From NCBI RefSeq assembly GCF_000176235.1, contig NZ_ACZV01000004.1, forward strand, positions 124,001 through 188,000: a stretch of DNA of 64,000 nucleotides, read 5' to 3'. Positions 18,330 through 28,560 of the stretch are shown one piece after another (the first letter of the stretch is position 1; the number at the start of each line of letters is the position of its first letter). The DNA comes from Vibrio orientalis CIP 102891 = ATCC 33934 (GTDB lineage Bacteria; Pseudomonadota; Gammaproteobacteria; Enterobacterales; Vibrionaceae). Below the pieces are notes generated by a model. The model was not told the origin of the DNA, did not search any database, and worked only from the letters and a program-made list of their open reading frames with translations. Position numbers and translations under genes: made by a program.

Positions 18330-19874
18330 ATGGAATTGTTTGCAGACTACGATAAGAATGAGAGTAATACTGAACCGACTACAAGTCAGAGCAAGCCAGT
18401 TGAGCCTTGGATTGTTCTACTTGTTGATGACGATGAACAGGTGCATCAAATTACCCGATTAGCACTGTCGGGCTTCACTTTCGACGGTCGTCCATTACAG
18501 CTTATTTCTGCCTTTTCCGCACAAGAAGCCAAAGAAACCTATCATCAACACACGGGTATTGCCCTTGCGTTGGTTGATGTGGTTATGGAGAGCGATCACG
18601 CTGGACTTGAACTGGTAAAGTACTTGAGAGAAGAGGTTCAAGATAGGCTAATCCGCGTGGTTCTTCGGACTGGGCAAGCAGGGCAGGCACCCGAAGATGT
18701 GGTCATCCGCGAATATGAGATTGATGACTATAAAGAGAAAACCGAGCTCACAATCCAGAAACTAAAAACGCTGCTTTACTCGATGTTGAGAGCGTATCGA
18801 GACTTATGCTTAATTGATGCGCAAAAAACAGGCTTGAAGAAAGTGATTGAGTCGTCTGCTAAGGTGCAAAACACGACAACACTTCAAGCATATGCGACCT
18901 CAGTGTTGGAGCAACTGACCTCGTTGTTGCAGTTGGAGAGATCTGCATTTTACTGCGTGGTAAAACCTCGACCTGATGGTGAACCTTCTCGCGCCCTTAC
19001 CTTAGCCGCAACGGGTGACTATGTTGATTGCTATAGCGAATGTGCGATTGAAAAGCTACCTGAAGAGGTCGCGAGTCGCTGTCAAACGGTCTTAGAGGAG
19101 CGCCGTTCACAGCATTTTGGTGATGCATTTGTTTTTTACGCCCATGATGAACAGGCCGTCGATAGCTTGTTATACGTTAACTTTCATCAAGTCTTATCTG
19201 AGCTAGACATCCAACTGCTCGAAATCTACATGCAAAACATTGGACTGACGTTTGAGAATTTAAACTTGATGTTAGATATTCGTGAAACCTCTAAAGAGCT
19301 GGTTTATAGCCTCGCCAATGCGGTAGAAGCGCGTAGCCGTGAGACGGGCGCGCACGTGCAACGGGTCTCCATTTTTTGTGAGAAACTTGCGTTGCTGTAT
19401 GGCCTTAGCTCTGAAGAGGCCAACATGATCAAACATGCTGCACCGCTCCATGATGTGGGCAAAGTGGCCGTGCCGGATTCCATTCTTCATAAACCCGGAA
19501 AATTAGATGCCCGTGAATGGGAAGAAATGAAAAAGCATGTCGATTATGGCGTCGAGATCTTAGATCGCTCAACACGTCGCTTGATTGTTAAAGCGAAAGA
19601 GATTGCTGCTTTCCACCATGAAAAGTGGGACGGTAGTGGCTATCCAAACGCGTTAGCTGGTGAAGGCATCCCAATTAGCGGCAGGATTGCAGCTCTAGCG
19701 GATGTGTTCGATGCACTGGGCTCTAAGCGCAGCTATAAAGAGCCTTGGGGTGATGAACAAATCAAGCAAGAGATCGTTAGCCAAAAGGGTAAACACTTCG
19801 AACCTAAGCTGGTGGACTTGTTACTAGAGCACTGGGAAGAGTTTATCGAGGTACGTCAGTCGTTGCCGGACTGA
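18330..19874 (+). CDS. Response regulator with DUF3369 and HD-GYP domains
   Basis: 514 residues from the ATG at 18330; a TTG at 18318 would add four. The receiver domain (about 28-150) has the acidic pair DDD at 33-35 and phospho-acceptor D83 (LVDVVM). A DUF3369 linker (about 165-315) follows. The HD-GYP domain (about 322-510) has H374-D375 (PLHDVGK) and HHEKWDGSGYP (429-439), a complete active site for cyclic-di-GMP phosphodiesterase. Its last 19 bases overlap the end of a convergent sensor kinase gene, its probable partner. A closely similar protein is encoded at 30737-32257. Confidence 0.93.
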   Translation: MELFADYDKNESNTEPTTSQSKPVEPWIVLLVDDDEQVHQITRLALSGFTFDGRPLQLISAFSAQEAKETYHQHTGIALALVDVVMESDHAGLELVKYLREEVQDRLIRVVLRTGQAGQAPEDVVIREYEIDDYKEKTELTIQKLKTLLYSMLRAYRDLCLIDAQKTGLKKVIESSAKVQNTTTLQAYATSVLEQLTSLLQLERSAFYCVVKPRPDGEPSRALTLAATGDYVDCYSECAIEKLPEEVASRCQTVLEERRSQHFGDAFVFYAHDEQAVDSLLYVNFHQVLSELDIQLLEIYMQNIGLTFENLNLMLDIRETSKELVYSLANAVEARSRETGAHVQRVSIFCEKLALLYGLSSEEANMIKHAAPLHDVGKVAVPDSILHKPGKLDAREWEEMKKHVDYGVEILDRSTRRLIVKAKEIAAFHHEKWDGSGYPNALAGEGIPISGRIAALADVFDALGSKRSYKEPWGDEQIKQEIVSQKGKHFEPKLVDLLLEHWEEFIEVRQSLPD

Positions 19875-21805
19875 TTCGGTAACTCTAAAGGCAACTCTTT
19901 CGGCAGGATTAATTGGAATAACACTCCGCTCCCTAACTCAGACTCAAAGGCGAGTTCTCCTTTGAGCTTTTGTTTGACAAGGTTAAACACCAAGTTCAAT
20001 CCCAACCCTGAGCCACCCTTGCCGCGTTTAGTGGTGTAGAAAGGCTCAAAAATCTTCTGGTGAAATGTCGCATCAATGCCAGCGCCATTGTCTCGATACT
20101 CTAGAATGATGTTGTTTTGATCTTGTTTAAAATGAATGATGATTTTTGCCTCAGTCACGTCGTCAAAGGCGTGATTGATACTATTCATGATAAGGTTTGA
20201 TATCACTTGAGTCAGTACGCCTGGAAGGCTGTTCATCGCCAATGATGCATCACCTTCGAGTAAGGGGATAACGGGCACTTTCCGTGTTTCTGGGTGAAGA
20301 CTCGTGATCAAAGCTTCAAGAACTTGGTGAACGTTAAACTGGCTACGACTCTCAGACACTTGGTCCACTGCGGTTTGCTTAAAGTCCTTGATGAGTTTAG
20401 CGGCTCGATTGAGATTGTTCTCAAGCATCGTACCGCTTTCTGTCAAGCTGTCTAACAGGTCGCGAAATTGCTCTGACGTCAGTGTCTGAGAGGTAAATGC
20501 TTGGTTTGCTTCACCGACCACATCTTGAATAACCGAAGTTGCCGTTACCGCGATGCCCAGAGGGGTGTTCACTTCATGGGCGACCCCGGCCACTAAACCG
20601 CCCAGAGCGGCCAGCTTTTCAGATTCAATCAATTGCTCTTGGGTCTGTTTGAGCTGTTGCATACTTTGCTCAAGGTCTTGAGTACGAATCGCAACGGTTT
20701 TTTCAAGGTTTTCGTTGAGTTCCTCCATCTCAATTTGAGTGAGCTTAAGTTCTGTAATGTTAATTGCTGTGCCACGAAAGCCAACAAATGTCTCCCCTTC
20801 AAAGCGAGCCTTGGCCTTGAATAGCAGGAAAACTTGTTTATCGTTGAGCGTAATCGCCTCCTCGCACATTGAGATGTTGTAATGGTTTCGAAGCCGGCGA
20901 CAGAGAGATTTACATTGTGCCAATGCCGGTATCTCTTCCAACATAGGTTTGGTATTAGTGGCGATTTTTAACGCGGCGCGCATGCTTTCTGAACAGTATA
21001 TTAGCGCGCCGCTAGCATCGGTCTCCCATAACCAGTCTGATGATATATGCGCAAACTCCGCTAAACGTTCTTGTTCATTTTTTATGTTGCCATAAAGTTT
21101 GGTGACGTTATGGGTAATCTTATTCGTTTCGTCGGCCAGCCAGTCAAGTTCATCTTCCTTTTCAGTAATCCACGTGAGGTGCTCGAGCTTTATCGGTTTG
21201 GCTGGATGTCTTGGATTGTATTCACGTAGATACTGAGCAATAGAAAAGATGCGCCGATTGATGCTTTTATGGAACACAATCAAAATCAGAAAACAGACCA
21301 AGAAGGTCTTAGCGGCGTTTAAGCTTAAGGTATAGATCGCTTGCCATATGAGGTAGTTGTATATCTCTTGAGCGTCGGATTGGATGTGTATTTGCCCGAT
21401 CTCTTCAAAGCGAGTTGTGTTGGGGTGATGATAGACTAGTGGGTACTGTTTTGATATTGAGTTTGTAAGTACTTCCTTACCGGATTGAAAGGAATAGTCA
21501 CCACTTGTGATTTTGAGATAATCAACCCTAGGTAAATTGACAAGGCCATCGATTTCTTGTTGAAGTGCAATAAGGTCGAAGTCCCAGAGTAGGGTTGCGA
21601 TTAACGGGGCGTGGACATCTCGTACTTCGATTTGGCGCTGTTTGACGGTATTAAACTCTTTTTTATAGTCCCATGAAAGCTGTAATAGTGTCGTGAGTAA
21701 CGTAATCGCACCGCTTAGCAAAACCATGATCAATATAATTCTTCTGCCGATTCGGCTATAGAAGGGGTTAGTCTGACTTTCTTCTATCTGTTTCGTTCGA
21801 CTCAT
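19856..21805 (-). CDS. Membrane sensor histidine kinase with PAS domain
   Basis: 649 residues from the ATG at 21805 (TTG at 21814 is the longer option). Two membrane segments (about 21-43 and 157-179) enclose a periplasmic sensor of about 115 residues. A PAS domain (about 252-352) and a coiled coil (about 355-400) follow. The phospho-acceptor is H410 in GVAHEVNTPLG. The ATPase domain has N-box NLIMNSINHAF, G1 DNGAGID and G2 GSGLGLNL. The H-box subtype HExNTPxG matches the two soluble kinases at 29929 and 34175. It converges on and overlaps the HD-GYP regulator by 19 bases, and a periplasmic binding protein is encoded just beyond its start. Confidence 0.92.
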   Translation of the reverse strand: MSRTKQIEESQTNPFYSRIGRRIILIMVLLSGAITLLTTLLQLSWDYKKEFNTVKQRQIEVRDVHAPLIATLLWDFDLIALQQEIDGLVNLPRVDYLKITSGDYSFQSGKEVLTNSISKQYPLVYHHPNTTRFEEIGQIHIQSDAQEIYNYLIWQAIYTLSLNAAKTFLVCFLILIVFHKSINRRIFSIAQYLREYNPRHPAKPIKLEHLTWITEKEDELDWLADETNKITHNVTKLYGNIKNEQERLAEFAHISSDWLWETDASGALIYCSESMRAALKIATNTKPMLEEIPALAQCKSLCRRLRNHYNISMCEEAITLNDKQVFLLFKAKARFEGETFVGFRGTAINITELKLTQIEMEELNENLEKTVAIRTQDLEQSMQQLKQTQEQLIESEKLAALGGLVAGVAHEVNTPLGIAVTATSVIQDVVGEANQAFTSQTLTSEQFRDLLDSLTESGTMLENNLNRAAKLIKDFKQTAVDQVSESRSQFNVHQVLEALITSLHPETRKVPVIPLLEGDASLAMNSLPGVLTQVISNLIMNSINHAFDDVTEAKIIIHFKQDQNNIILEYRDNGAGIDATFHQKIFEPFYTTKRGKGGSGLGLNLVFNLVKQKLKGELAFESELGSGVLFQLILPKELPLELPNQSGND

Positions 21806-21923
21806 GGCATTCAATCATTAGTTTATTTTTGAGTATAGCTTGTCGGTGAACAAGCGGGATAATCGGCCTGCAGATAGCAATGAGCGCAACTACACTTAGT
21901 AAAGAGCCTTGAGGAGGATAGTT

Positions 21924-22892
21924 ATGCGTCTGTTGGTTGTTTTGCTATTGGTGGTCACGACAAACGCGTTTGCGATGAAAGTGATGCTTATCGAAAGCTA
22001 TCACGCTGAATACCCGTGGGACGTTAGTTATGTCAAAGGGCTAGAGCAAACAATGCTGCCTTCGGTGACTCTTGAAACGTTTCAAATGAACACCAAGCGG
22101 TTACCTAAGAGTGAATTTGAACGGAAAGCAAATGAGGCCTTTGAAGCGTATCAGCAACTCAAACCAGAGATCGTCATACTCGGTGACGACAATGCGTTAG
22201 CTTACATGTTGCCTAAACTTTATGATGAAGATATATCGATTGTTTTCTTGGGTATCAACTCGAATCCTAGACAGCTCTTTCGCCAATATAAAGGCAAAGC
22301 AAAAATAACCGGAGTATTAGAACGACCGTTATTTGTTAAGTCTCTTGGTGAACTAAGAAGTATGTTTCCTGACGAGCCTTTCAAAGTGAGGGTGATGTTT
22401 GACTCTGGCGTCACTTCCCAGATCGCGAAAGAGCATATCGACAACCAATACCGTTTAATCAGAGACAATTTAGGTATTGATGCCGAGATTCTAGCCATTG
22501 GTACTCGCCAGGAGTGGCGCAATAGTGTTTTGAATGCCAAAGAGGAAGGGGTTAGTGTGATTATTGTTGGTCTCTATCACACACTCGTTGATGAGTCTGG
22601 TGAAAACGTACCAGCCCTACAAGTGATCAATTGGACAAGCGAGCACTCACCTTTGCCTATTTTTGCATTTTGGGATTTTGCTGTGGGAGAGGATAAAGCA
22701 GCAGGAGGCATCGTTCTGTATGGATACAGTCAAGGTGAAATAGCGGGTTCCTTGGTTAACAAAATTGTAAATGGGGAGTCGGCTAGCAGTTTGCCGATTC
22801 AGATCGGAAACAAGGGTAGCGCTATTTACTCACAGGTGGCCATGGAGAAATGGGGTTTGACGGCTCCAAGTCATTGGAAGCCTATTGATTAG
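21924..22892 (+). CDS. Periplasmic substrate-binding protein of the ABC_sub_bind type
   Basis: 322 residues from the ATG at 21924. GAGGAGG at 21911-21917 fixes this start against an upstream in-frame TTG. The signal peptide ends near NAFA (about 17). The mature start KVMLIESYHAEYPWD followed by SYVKGLE is characteristic of ABC-type binding proteins that often serve sensor kinases rather than transporters. No transporter subunits are nearby. It is divergent from the sensor kinase and lies 118 bases from it, so I infer that it presents a ligand to the kinase's periplasmic domain. The ligand is unknown. Confidence 0.8.
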   Translation: MRLLVVLLLVVTTNAFAMKVMLIESYHAEYPWDVSYVKGLEQTMLPSVTLETFQMNTKRLPKSEFERKANEAFEAYQQLKPEIVILGDDNALAYMLPKLYDEDISIVFLGINSNPRQLFRQYKGKAKITGVLERPLFVKSLGELRSMFPDEPFKVRVMFDSGVTSQIAKEHIDNQYRLIRDNLGIDAEILAIGTRQEWRNSVLNAKEEGVSVIIVGLYHTLVDESGENVPALQVINWTSEHSPLPIFAFWDFAVGEDKAAGGIVLYGYSQGEIAGSLVNKIVNGESASSLPIQIGNKGSAIYSQVAMEKWGLTAPSHWKPID

Positions 22893-23011
22893 ATGAATTG
22901 GATGTTGAATCAATCACAATATTTGCTAATGTTCTCAAATGGAATTTACAAATAGTTTAATAGCGGTTACAAAGTCGCTAGCCCTTAAAATTGAGCGTAG
23001 GCCAAAAAAAT

Positions 23012-23983
23012 ATGAGTGTATCAAGTAGTACGATACTGACCGAAAGTGGTACTAATGAACTAGAGATTATCGAGTTTCACCTAGTGAAACAGATGCCTGA
23101 TGGTAGCAAAAAAACCTGTTACTACGGTATCAACGTTGCGAAGGTTCGTGAGGTCATTCAAGTGCCGGAAACGACCGACTACCCGAATGCTCAACCCCAT
23201 ATGATCGGTGTATTTTCATCACGTGACGTGTTGACACCGTTGGTTGATTTAGCGGGTTGGCTAGGCGTGCCGACCAATAGTGAACTTGAACGTAAGTTTG
23301 TTATTGTCACCGACTTTAACAATATGACTAATGGTTTCTTGATCGATTCGATTAGCCGTATTCACCGAATTTCTTGGAATGATGTTGAGTCTCCGAGCCA
23401 GTTCTTAGAGGCGGGTGAACAAGATTGTGTGGTTGCCGTCGTCCGTAAAGATGGCAATCTGATCATGATTTTAGATTTTGAGAAGATCATTGCTGATATC
23501 AACCCAGAGCTGAGCATGGAGAAGTATGATGTCACTCTTGATAAAAGTGTGGATTTAAATCAGCGTATGGTTGCCAAGCGTAATGCAAAAACGGTGATGG
23601 TAGTGGATGATTCCGCTTTCATTCGTTCAATGATTCAAGACACATTGAGCTCTGCGGGCTATAACATTATTGCGTGTAAAGATGGCGGAGAAGCGCACGA
23701 GAAGTTAATGAGTTTGATCGAGGTTGCTAAGCGAGAAAACCTCCCAATCAGTGAATTGATTGATGGGGTTGTGACTGATGTAGAAATGCCACGTATGGAT
23801 GGGATGCACTTAGTCAAACGCCTACGCGATAGTGAAGCGTATGCAGAACTTCCGATTGTGATGTTCTCTTCATTGATGAGTGAAGACAATAGGGCAAAAG
23901 CACTGGCATTAGGGGCAAATGATACGATCACTAAGCCAGAGATTGGTCGCATGGTCGCAATGATGGATAAGTATATTTTTTAG
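23012..23983 (+). CDS. CheV-type chemotaxis coupling protein (CheW-receiver fusion)
   Basis: 323 residues from the ATG at 23012 (a TTG at 22991 is possible). The CheW-like domain (about 15-165) is followed by a receiver domain (about 192-323) with D199-D200 and phospho-acceptor D256 (VTDVEMPRMDG). CheV proteins link chemoreceptors to CheA and adapt by phosphorylation. Here the gene follows a sensor kinase/HD-GYP/binding-protein group, so it may connect that input to motility. A strong bidirectional terminator follows. Confidence 0.9.
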   Translation: MSVSSSTILTESGTNELEIIEFHLVKQMPDGSKKTCYYGINVAKVREVIQVPETTDYPNAQPHMIGVFSSRDVLTPLVDLAGWLGVPTNSELERKFVIVTDFNNMTNGFLIDSISRIHRISWNDVESPSQFLEAGEQDCVVAVVRKDGNLIMILDFEKIIADINPELSMEKYDVTLDKSVDLNQRMVAKRNAKTVMVVDDSAFIRSMIQDTLSSAGYNIIACKDGGEAHEKLMSLIEVAKRENLPISELIDGVVTDVEMPRMDGMHLVKRLRDSEAYAELPIVMFSSLMSEDNRAKALALGANDTITKPEIGRMVAMMDKYIF

Positions 23984-24013
23984 CAGCAACGCTTGAATTT
24001 ATTTATAAGATAC

Positions 24014-24046
24014 AAAAAAGGATACGCAGTGCGTATCCTTTTTTTA
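24014..24046. terminator. Bidirectional terminator between cheV and deaD
   Basis: Stem 24014-24027 with 24031-24044 (AAAAAAGGATACGC and complement), 3-base loop, T run on the plus strand and T run on the minus strand from the leading A tract. Confidence 0.92.
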
Positions 24047-24064
24047 TTTGATTAAATCGGCTGA

Positions 24065-26047
24065 TTAATCTTCGCTGCGGTTAGCACGACCATGGCCACG
24101 TTCGCCACGGAAGTTACCACGGTGATCGCCACCACGGTTGCGGTCAAAGCGACGCTCACCATCACGACGAGCACGGCCACCTTCACGGTTTCCATCACGA
24201 CCGCCTTCACGGTTGCCATCACGGTTACCACGGTAGCCACCTTCACGGTTGCCATCGCGGTTACCACGGTAGCCGCCTTCACGGTTGCCGTCGCGGTTAC
24301 CACGGTAGCCACCATCACGACGACCACCACCATCACGGCCACCGCCACGACGAGGTTCACGGAAATCGTTGAAGTCACATACTACAGCGTCAACTTGCTT
24401 CTGACGGATACGTAGTTTTTGTAGCTTGCCTGCAGTCTCAGAAGACATTGCTTTTGGAAGCTGAACGTATGTTTCGCCTTGTGCTAGTTTAATTGCACCG
24501 ATAGAACCTTTAGTTAGGCCAAGTTCGTTTGCAAGAGCACCAACGATGTCTTTAACTTGAACGCCTTGCTCACGACCCACTTGAAGCTGGTAAGTATCCC
24601 AGTCTTGAGTGTTGAAGCTACGACCGCCTTCACGGCGACCATCACGGCCATCGCGACCGTCACGGCCATTTTCACGACGATCTTTACGACGAAGCTTATC
24701 ACGCTCAATTGCTTCAATCATTGGGTCTTCGCCAATGTAGAATAGTGGGCGCTTGCCTTGCTGACGCTTAAGCAGGATAGCTGCTAGTGTCGCTGCGTCT
24801 AGCTCTAGAGACTCTTGTAGTTTCTCAACTAGCTCAGAGAACTTCTCTAGTGCTTTATGTTCTTTTTCAGTTTCTAGTTCAGCACCTAGCTTAGCTAGAC
24901 GAGCTTCTGCTACTTTGTCACGGTGTGGAAGTTGGATTTCTTCCATTGATGACTTAGTTACACGCTCGATAGTGCGAAGCATACGTAGTTGGTTAGTACG
25001 AACTAGAAGGATCGCTTTACCTTTACGTCCAGCACGGCCAGTACGACCGATACGGTGGATGTATGACTCAACATCGAATGGGATGTCGTAGTTGAATACG
25101 TGAGTGATACGTGGAACGTCAAGACCACGTGCTACAACGTCAGTTGCAACTAGGATATCGATAACACCTTGTTTGATGTGATCAACAGTACGCTCACGTA
25201 GAGACTGAGGAATATCACCGTGCAGTGCAGACGCTTTGAAGCCACGTGCACATAGCCAATCAGCTAGACGCTCAGTGTCTTGACGAGTACGTACGAATAC
25301 GATTGATGCGTCAGTCTCTTCTGTTTCTAGAAGACGAGACATTGCTTCGTCTTTCTCTACACCTTTAACAACCCAGAACTGCTGCTCTACTTTGTCTACT
25401 GTGTGGTTTTTACCAGCAACGTCAATTGTTTCTGGATCACGCAGGAAGCGCTCAACAATGCTCTTAAGCATTGGAGGCATAGTTGCAGAGAACAGTACAC
25501 GTTGTGCAGAAGAAGGAGCGTGCTCCATGATTTCTGTTACGTCATCAACGAAGCCCATGTTTAGCATTTCGTCAGCTTCATCAAGCACGAATGTATGAAC
25601 TTCGTCTAGGTGTAGACGGTCACGGTTGATAAGGTCTTGAACACGGCCAGGAGTACCTACAACAATGTGAGCACCGTTTTTAAGTGCACGCATTTGGTCA
25701 ACGATTGATGCGCCGCCGTAGATTTCTAGAACTTTAAGACCAGCGATGTTTTTACCTAGGTTCTTAACTTCTGCCGCTACCTGAATCGCTAGTTCGCGAG
25801 TCGGTGCAAGAATGATAGCTTGAGGCTTACGCTGAGCAAGGTCTAGCTTGTTAAGAAGAGGTAGAGAGAAAGCTGCAGTTTTACCAGTACCAGTCTGTGC
25901 TTTACCTAGTGCGTCTTTACCAGCCAATAGGTGCGGGATAGCAGCAGCCTGAATTGGAGTTGGTGAAACGAAACCCATACCGTCAAGAGCTGAAAGGATA
26001 GAGTCGTTAAGCGCTAGATCGCTGAACTGAATTACAGAATCTGTCAT
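24065..26047 (-). CDS. deaD: DEAD-box ATP-dependent RNA helicase
   Basis: 660 residues. Motifs in order: Q-motif near 28-32, AQTGTGKT (50-57), PTRELA (81-86), DEAD (155-158), SATMP and HRIGRTGRAGRKG. The DbpA-type RNA-binding domain lies at about 485-560. The C-terminal tail is basic, rich in Arg and Gly, with three perfect copies of GGYRGNRDGNRE. It unwinds structured mRNA and aids ribosome assembly, particularly in the cold. The gene is divergent from rnb with a 443-base gap that could hold the long leader known for E. coli deaD. Confidence 0.96.
   Translation of the reverse strand: MTDSVIQFSDLALNDSILSALDGMGFVSPTPIQAAAIPHLLAGKDALGKAQTGTGKTAAFSLPLLNKLDLAQRKPQAIILAPTRELAIQVAAEVKNLGKNIAGLKVLEIYGGASIVDQMRALKNGAHIVVGTPGRVQDLINRDRLHLDEVHTFVLDEADEMLNMGFVDDVTEIMEHAPSSAQRVLFSATMPPMLKSIVERFLRDPETIDVAGKNHTVDKVEQQFWVVKGVEKDEAMSRLLETEETDASIVFVRTRQDTERLADWLCARGFKASALHGDIPQSLRERTVDHIKQGVIDILVATDVVARGLDVPRITHVFNYDIPFDVESYIHRIGRTGRAGRKGKAILLVRTNQLRMLRTIERVTKSSMEEIQLPHRDKVAEARLAKLGAELETEKEHKALEKFSELVEKLQESLELDAATLAAILLKRQQGKRPLFYIGEDPMIEAIERDKLRRKDRRENGRDGRDGRDGRREGGRSFNTQDWDTYQLQVGREQGVQVKDIVGALANELGLTKGSIGAIKLAQGETYVQLPKAMSSETAGKLQKLRIRQKQVDAVVCDFNDFREPRRGGGRDGGGRRDGGYRGNRDGNREGGYRGNRDGNREGGYRGNRDGNREGGRDGNREGGRARRDGERRFDRNRGGDHRGNFRGERGHGRANRSED
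24204..24311 (-). repeat. Three tandem 36-base units in deaD encoding an RGG-type tail
   Basis: Units 24204-24239, 24240-24275 and 24276-24311 differ at only a few third positions. Each encodes GGYRGNRDGNRE. Copy number may vary between strains by slippage without shifting the frame. Confidence 0.9.
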
Positions 26048-26490
26048 TGGGATCCTACTATATATAAGTCAATAAAAGGTCCCACGAGCTCTACCAATTC
26101 CAATACAAATCCAGATGAGAGCTGATTCCATTCAGATGCGGAAAAGTCGTAAATCGCATCAAGCCACTAGGGACGTAAAACAATCGATACCGAAACAATA
26201 AGTTTGGAGGCAGCGATATAAGGGGGCGGATTATTCCTGAAAAGCATAAAAAAAGCTAGAAAAAATTGAATTTCATCACAATTTTTTCCTGAATTGAGAT
26301 TGTTTGTTCACATATTCGTCATCTTGAGCCATCTGTTGGGTGAATTAGCATCAATACAATTAATTCGCTAACTGATTGAATTCTCCTATGAACGATAGAT
26401 TGTCATACTGAGAAGGTAGCTAGGCTATAGGCTGAGTGATATAGTGTGCGCAATTTTCAGTGTGATACTTATTTGGTTAAAACAAGATAG
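26048..26490. promoter_or_regulatory. Divergent intergenic region of deaD and rnb
   Basis: 443 bases with no coding frame. The part next to deaD is expected to be its long untranslated leader, inferred from E. coli. An AT-rich stretch around 26250-26300 may hold promoters. I see no operator I can name. Confidence 0.5.
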
Positions 26491-28494
26491 ATGTTTCAAG
26501 ATAACCCTCTACTGGCTCAACTCAAGCAGCAAATTCAAGAAAACCTTCCTAAGAAAGAAGGCACGATCAAAGCGACTGAAAAAGGCTTTGGTTTTTTAGA
26601 AGTCGATAGCAAGACAAGCTACTTTATTCCGCCTCCGTACATGAAAAAATGTATGCATGGTGACAAAGTGAAAGCGATCATCCGTACAGAGAAAGAGCGT
26701 GAGCAAGCAGAGCCAGAAGAGCTATTGGAACAAGGTGTTCACCGTTTTATCGGTCGCGTTAAGCTGTTTAAAGGCAAGTTAAACGTAGCACCAGATCACC
26801 CTCAACTTAAAAAGTTATCTTTGAAGGCGAAGACGCGCAAAGGCATCAAGAGCGATGATCTAAAAGAAGGCGATTGGGTTGTTGCTCATCTTACGCAGCA
26901 CCCATTAAAGGGTGATAACGGCTTCTTTGTTGAGATTAGCGAAAAGATCACAGATACCGATGATAAGATCGCGCCTTGGTGGGTAACGCTGGCTCAAAAT
27001 GATTTACCTAACAGCGAACCTGCGGGTATCGATAACTGGGAAATCAAAGATGATGCGGATCTAGAACGTGTTGATATGACGCATGTTCCATTCGTAACCA
27101 TCGATGGTGCCTCAACCAAAGATATGGATGACGCACTGTATGCTAAGAAAACAGAATCTGGTGATTTTGAGCTGACGATTGCGATTGCTGATCCAACGGC
27201 TTACATCACACCAGATAGCGAAATGGATAAAGTGGCGCGTGAACGTGGCTTTACGATTTATCTACCAGGTCGCAACATCCCTATGCTGCCTCGTGACCTA
27301 GCGGATGAGCTGTGCTCGCTAATGCAAGACGAAGTTCGCCCAGCACTTTGCTGCACAGTAACAGTGGCTAAAGACGGCGTTATCGGCGATGACATCAAGT
27401 TCTTCGCTGCGAACATTAAATCACACGCTCGTCTTGTTTATGATCACGTGTCAGATTGGCTAGAAAATGGCGAATCAACCGAGTGGCAACCAAACGAAGA
27501 GATCGCACAAATCGTTCGTGACTTATACGACTTCTCTTTAGCGCGTGCAGAGTGGCGTGAACAGAACGCGGTGGTGTTCCCCGATCGCCCAGACTACCGA
27601 TTTGAACTGAGTGAAGATAACGATGTTGTCGCGATTCACTCTGATATGCGTCGCAGTGCCAACCGTCTTGTTGAAGAAGCAATGATTACCGCGAATATTT
27701 GTGCTGGCCGTACTCTACAGTCGACGTTTAACTCAGGTGTATTCAACACGCACCTTGGTTTTAAACCAGAGAAAATCGCTGATGTACTGGGCTTTGTTAA
27801 CCCTGAAGGTGAGTTGCCGTTCACTGCTGAATCTGTTGTAACACTGGAAGGCTTCGCTGAGCTGCGTCGCTGGTTAGGTAAGCAAGAGTCAAGCTACCTT
27901 GATAACCGTATTCGTAAATTCCAAGCGTACAGTGAAATTGGTAACCAACCATTACCACACTATGCGATGGGTCTTGATATTTACGCAACTTGGACTTCTC
28001 CAATTCGTAAGTATGGTGACATGATCAACCACCGTATGCTGAAAGCGCACATCCTAGGTAAAGAGCCTATTCAAACCGCTGATGAGACGGTTGGTGAAGA
28101 GCTGGCGCTGCACCGTAAGCACCACAAGATTGCTGAGCGTAACGTAGGTGATTGGTTATACGCGCGTACATTGGCTGAAGAGCCAGCGAAAGAGACCAAG
28201 TTCAACGGTGAGATCTTTGATATTAACCGTGCGGGTATGCGTGTGCGTTTAGTTGAAAACGGTGCCGCAGCGTTTATTCCGGGTTCATTGATTCTTGCGA
28301 ACAAAGAGCGTTTAGAGTGCAATGCAGATCACGGAACAGTTTCTATCGATAAAGAAGTGATCTACCGACTAGGTGATGTGCTTGAAATCGTATTGACTGA
28401 AGTGAATCAAGAGAACCGTAACTTGGTGGCAAAACCAACTCAGATCTTTGAAGATGTTAAAACGGTTGAAGAAGTAGAAAAAGCGGCAGAGTAA
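26491..28494 (+). CDS. rnb: Exoribonuclease II
   Basis: 667 residues, close to the E. coli length of 644. It degrades single-stranded RNA 3'-5'. Two cold-shock domains (about 20-165), the RNB catalytic domain and an S1 domain (about 555-645) are present. The active-site acidic residues are D205, D211, D213 and D214 in [13 protein letters not shown], corresponding to D201, D207, D209 and D210 of E. coli RNase II. No clear Shine-Dalgarno sequence is visible before the ATG. It is divergent from deaD, so two RNA-metabolism genes share this promoter region. Confidence 0.96.
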   Translation: MFQDNPLLAQLKQQIQENLPKKEGTIKATEKGFGFLEVDSKTSYFIPPPYMKKCMHGDKVKAIIRTEKEREQAEPEELLEQGVHRFIGRVKLFKGKLNVAPDHPQLKKLSLKAKTRKGIKSDDLKEGDWVVAHLTQHPLKGDNGFFVEISEKITDTDDKIAPWWVTLAQNDLPNSEPAGIDNWEIKDDADLERVDMTHVPFVTIDGASTKDMDDALYAKKTESGDFELTIAIADPTAYITPDSEMDKVARERGFTIYLPGRNIPMLPRDLADELCSLMQDEVRPALCCTVTVAKDGVIGDDIKFFAANIKSHARLVYDHVSDWLENGESTEWQPNEEIAQIVRDLYDFSLARAEWREQNAVVFPDRPDYRFELSEDNDVVAIHSDMRRSANRLVEEAMITANICAGRTLQSTFNSGVFNTHLGFKPEKIADVLGFVNPEGELPFTAESVVTLEGFAELRRWLGKQESSYLDNRIRKFQAYSEIGNQPLPHYAMGLDIYATWTSPIRKYGDMINHRMLKAHILGKEPIQTADETVGEELALHRKHHKIAERNVGDWLYARTLAEEPAKETKFNGEIFDINRAGMRVRLVENGAAAFIPGSLILANKERLECNADHGTVSIDKEVIYRLGDVLEIVLTEVNQENRNLVAKPTQIFEDVKTVEEVEKAAE

Positions 28495-28524
28495 TCTCTG
28501 CTCTCTACTGAGGTAAGTAATATC

Positions 28525-28555
28525 AAAGGGCGCTCATCGAGCGCCCTTTCTATTT
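28525..28555. terminator. Terminator after rnb, shared with the DUF3024 gene
   Basis: Stem AAAGGGCGCTC/GAGCGCCCTTT (28525-28535 with 28539-28549), 3-base loop, followed by TCTATTT on the plus strand and TTTGATATT on the minus strand. Confidence 0.85.
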
Positions 28556-28560
28556 CCGAT

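Noticed and set aside
24092..24415. Low-complexity Ala/Thr/Val frame antisense to deaD
   Set aside because: It is the complement of the Arg/Gly repeat tail, an expected shadow of biased codons.
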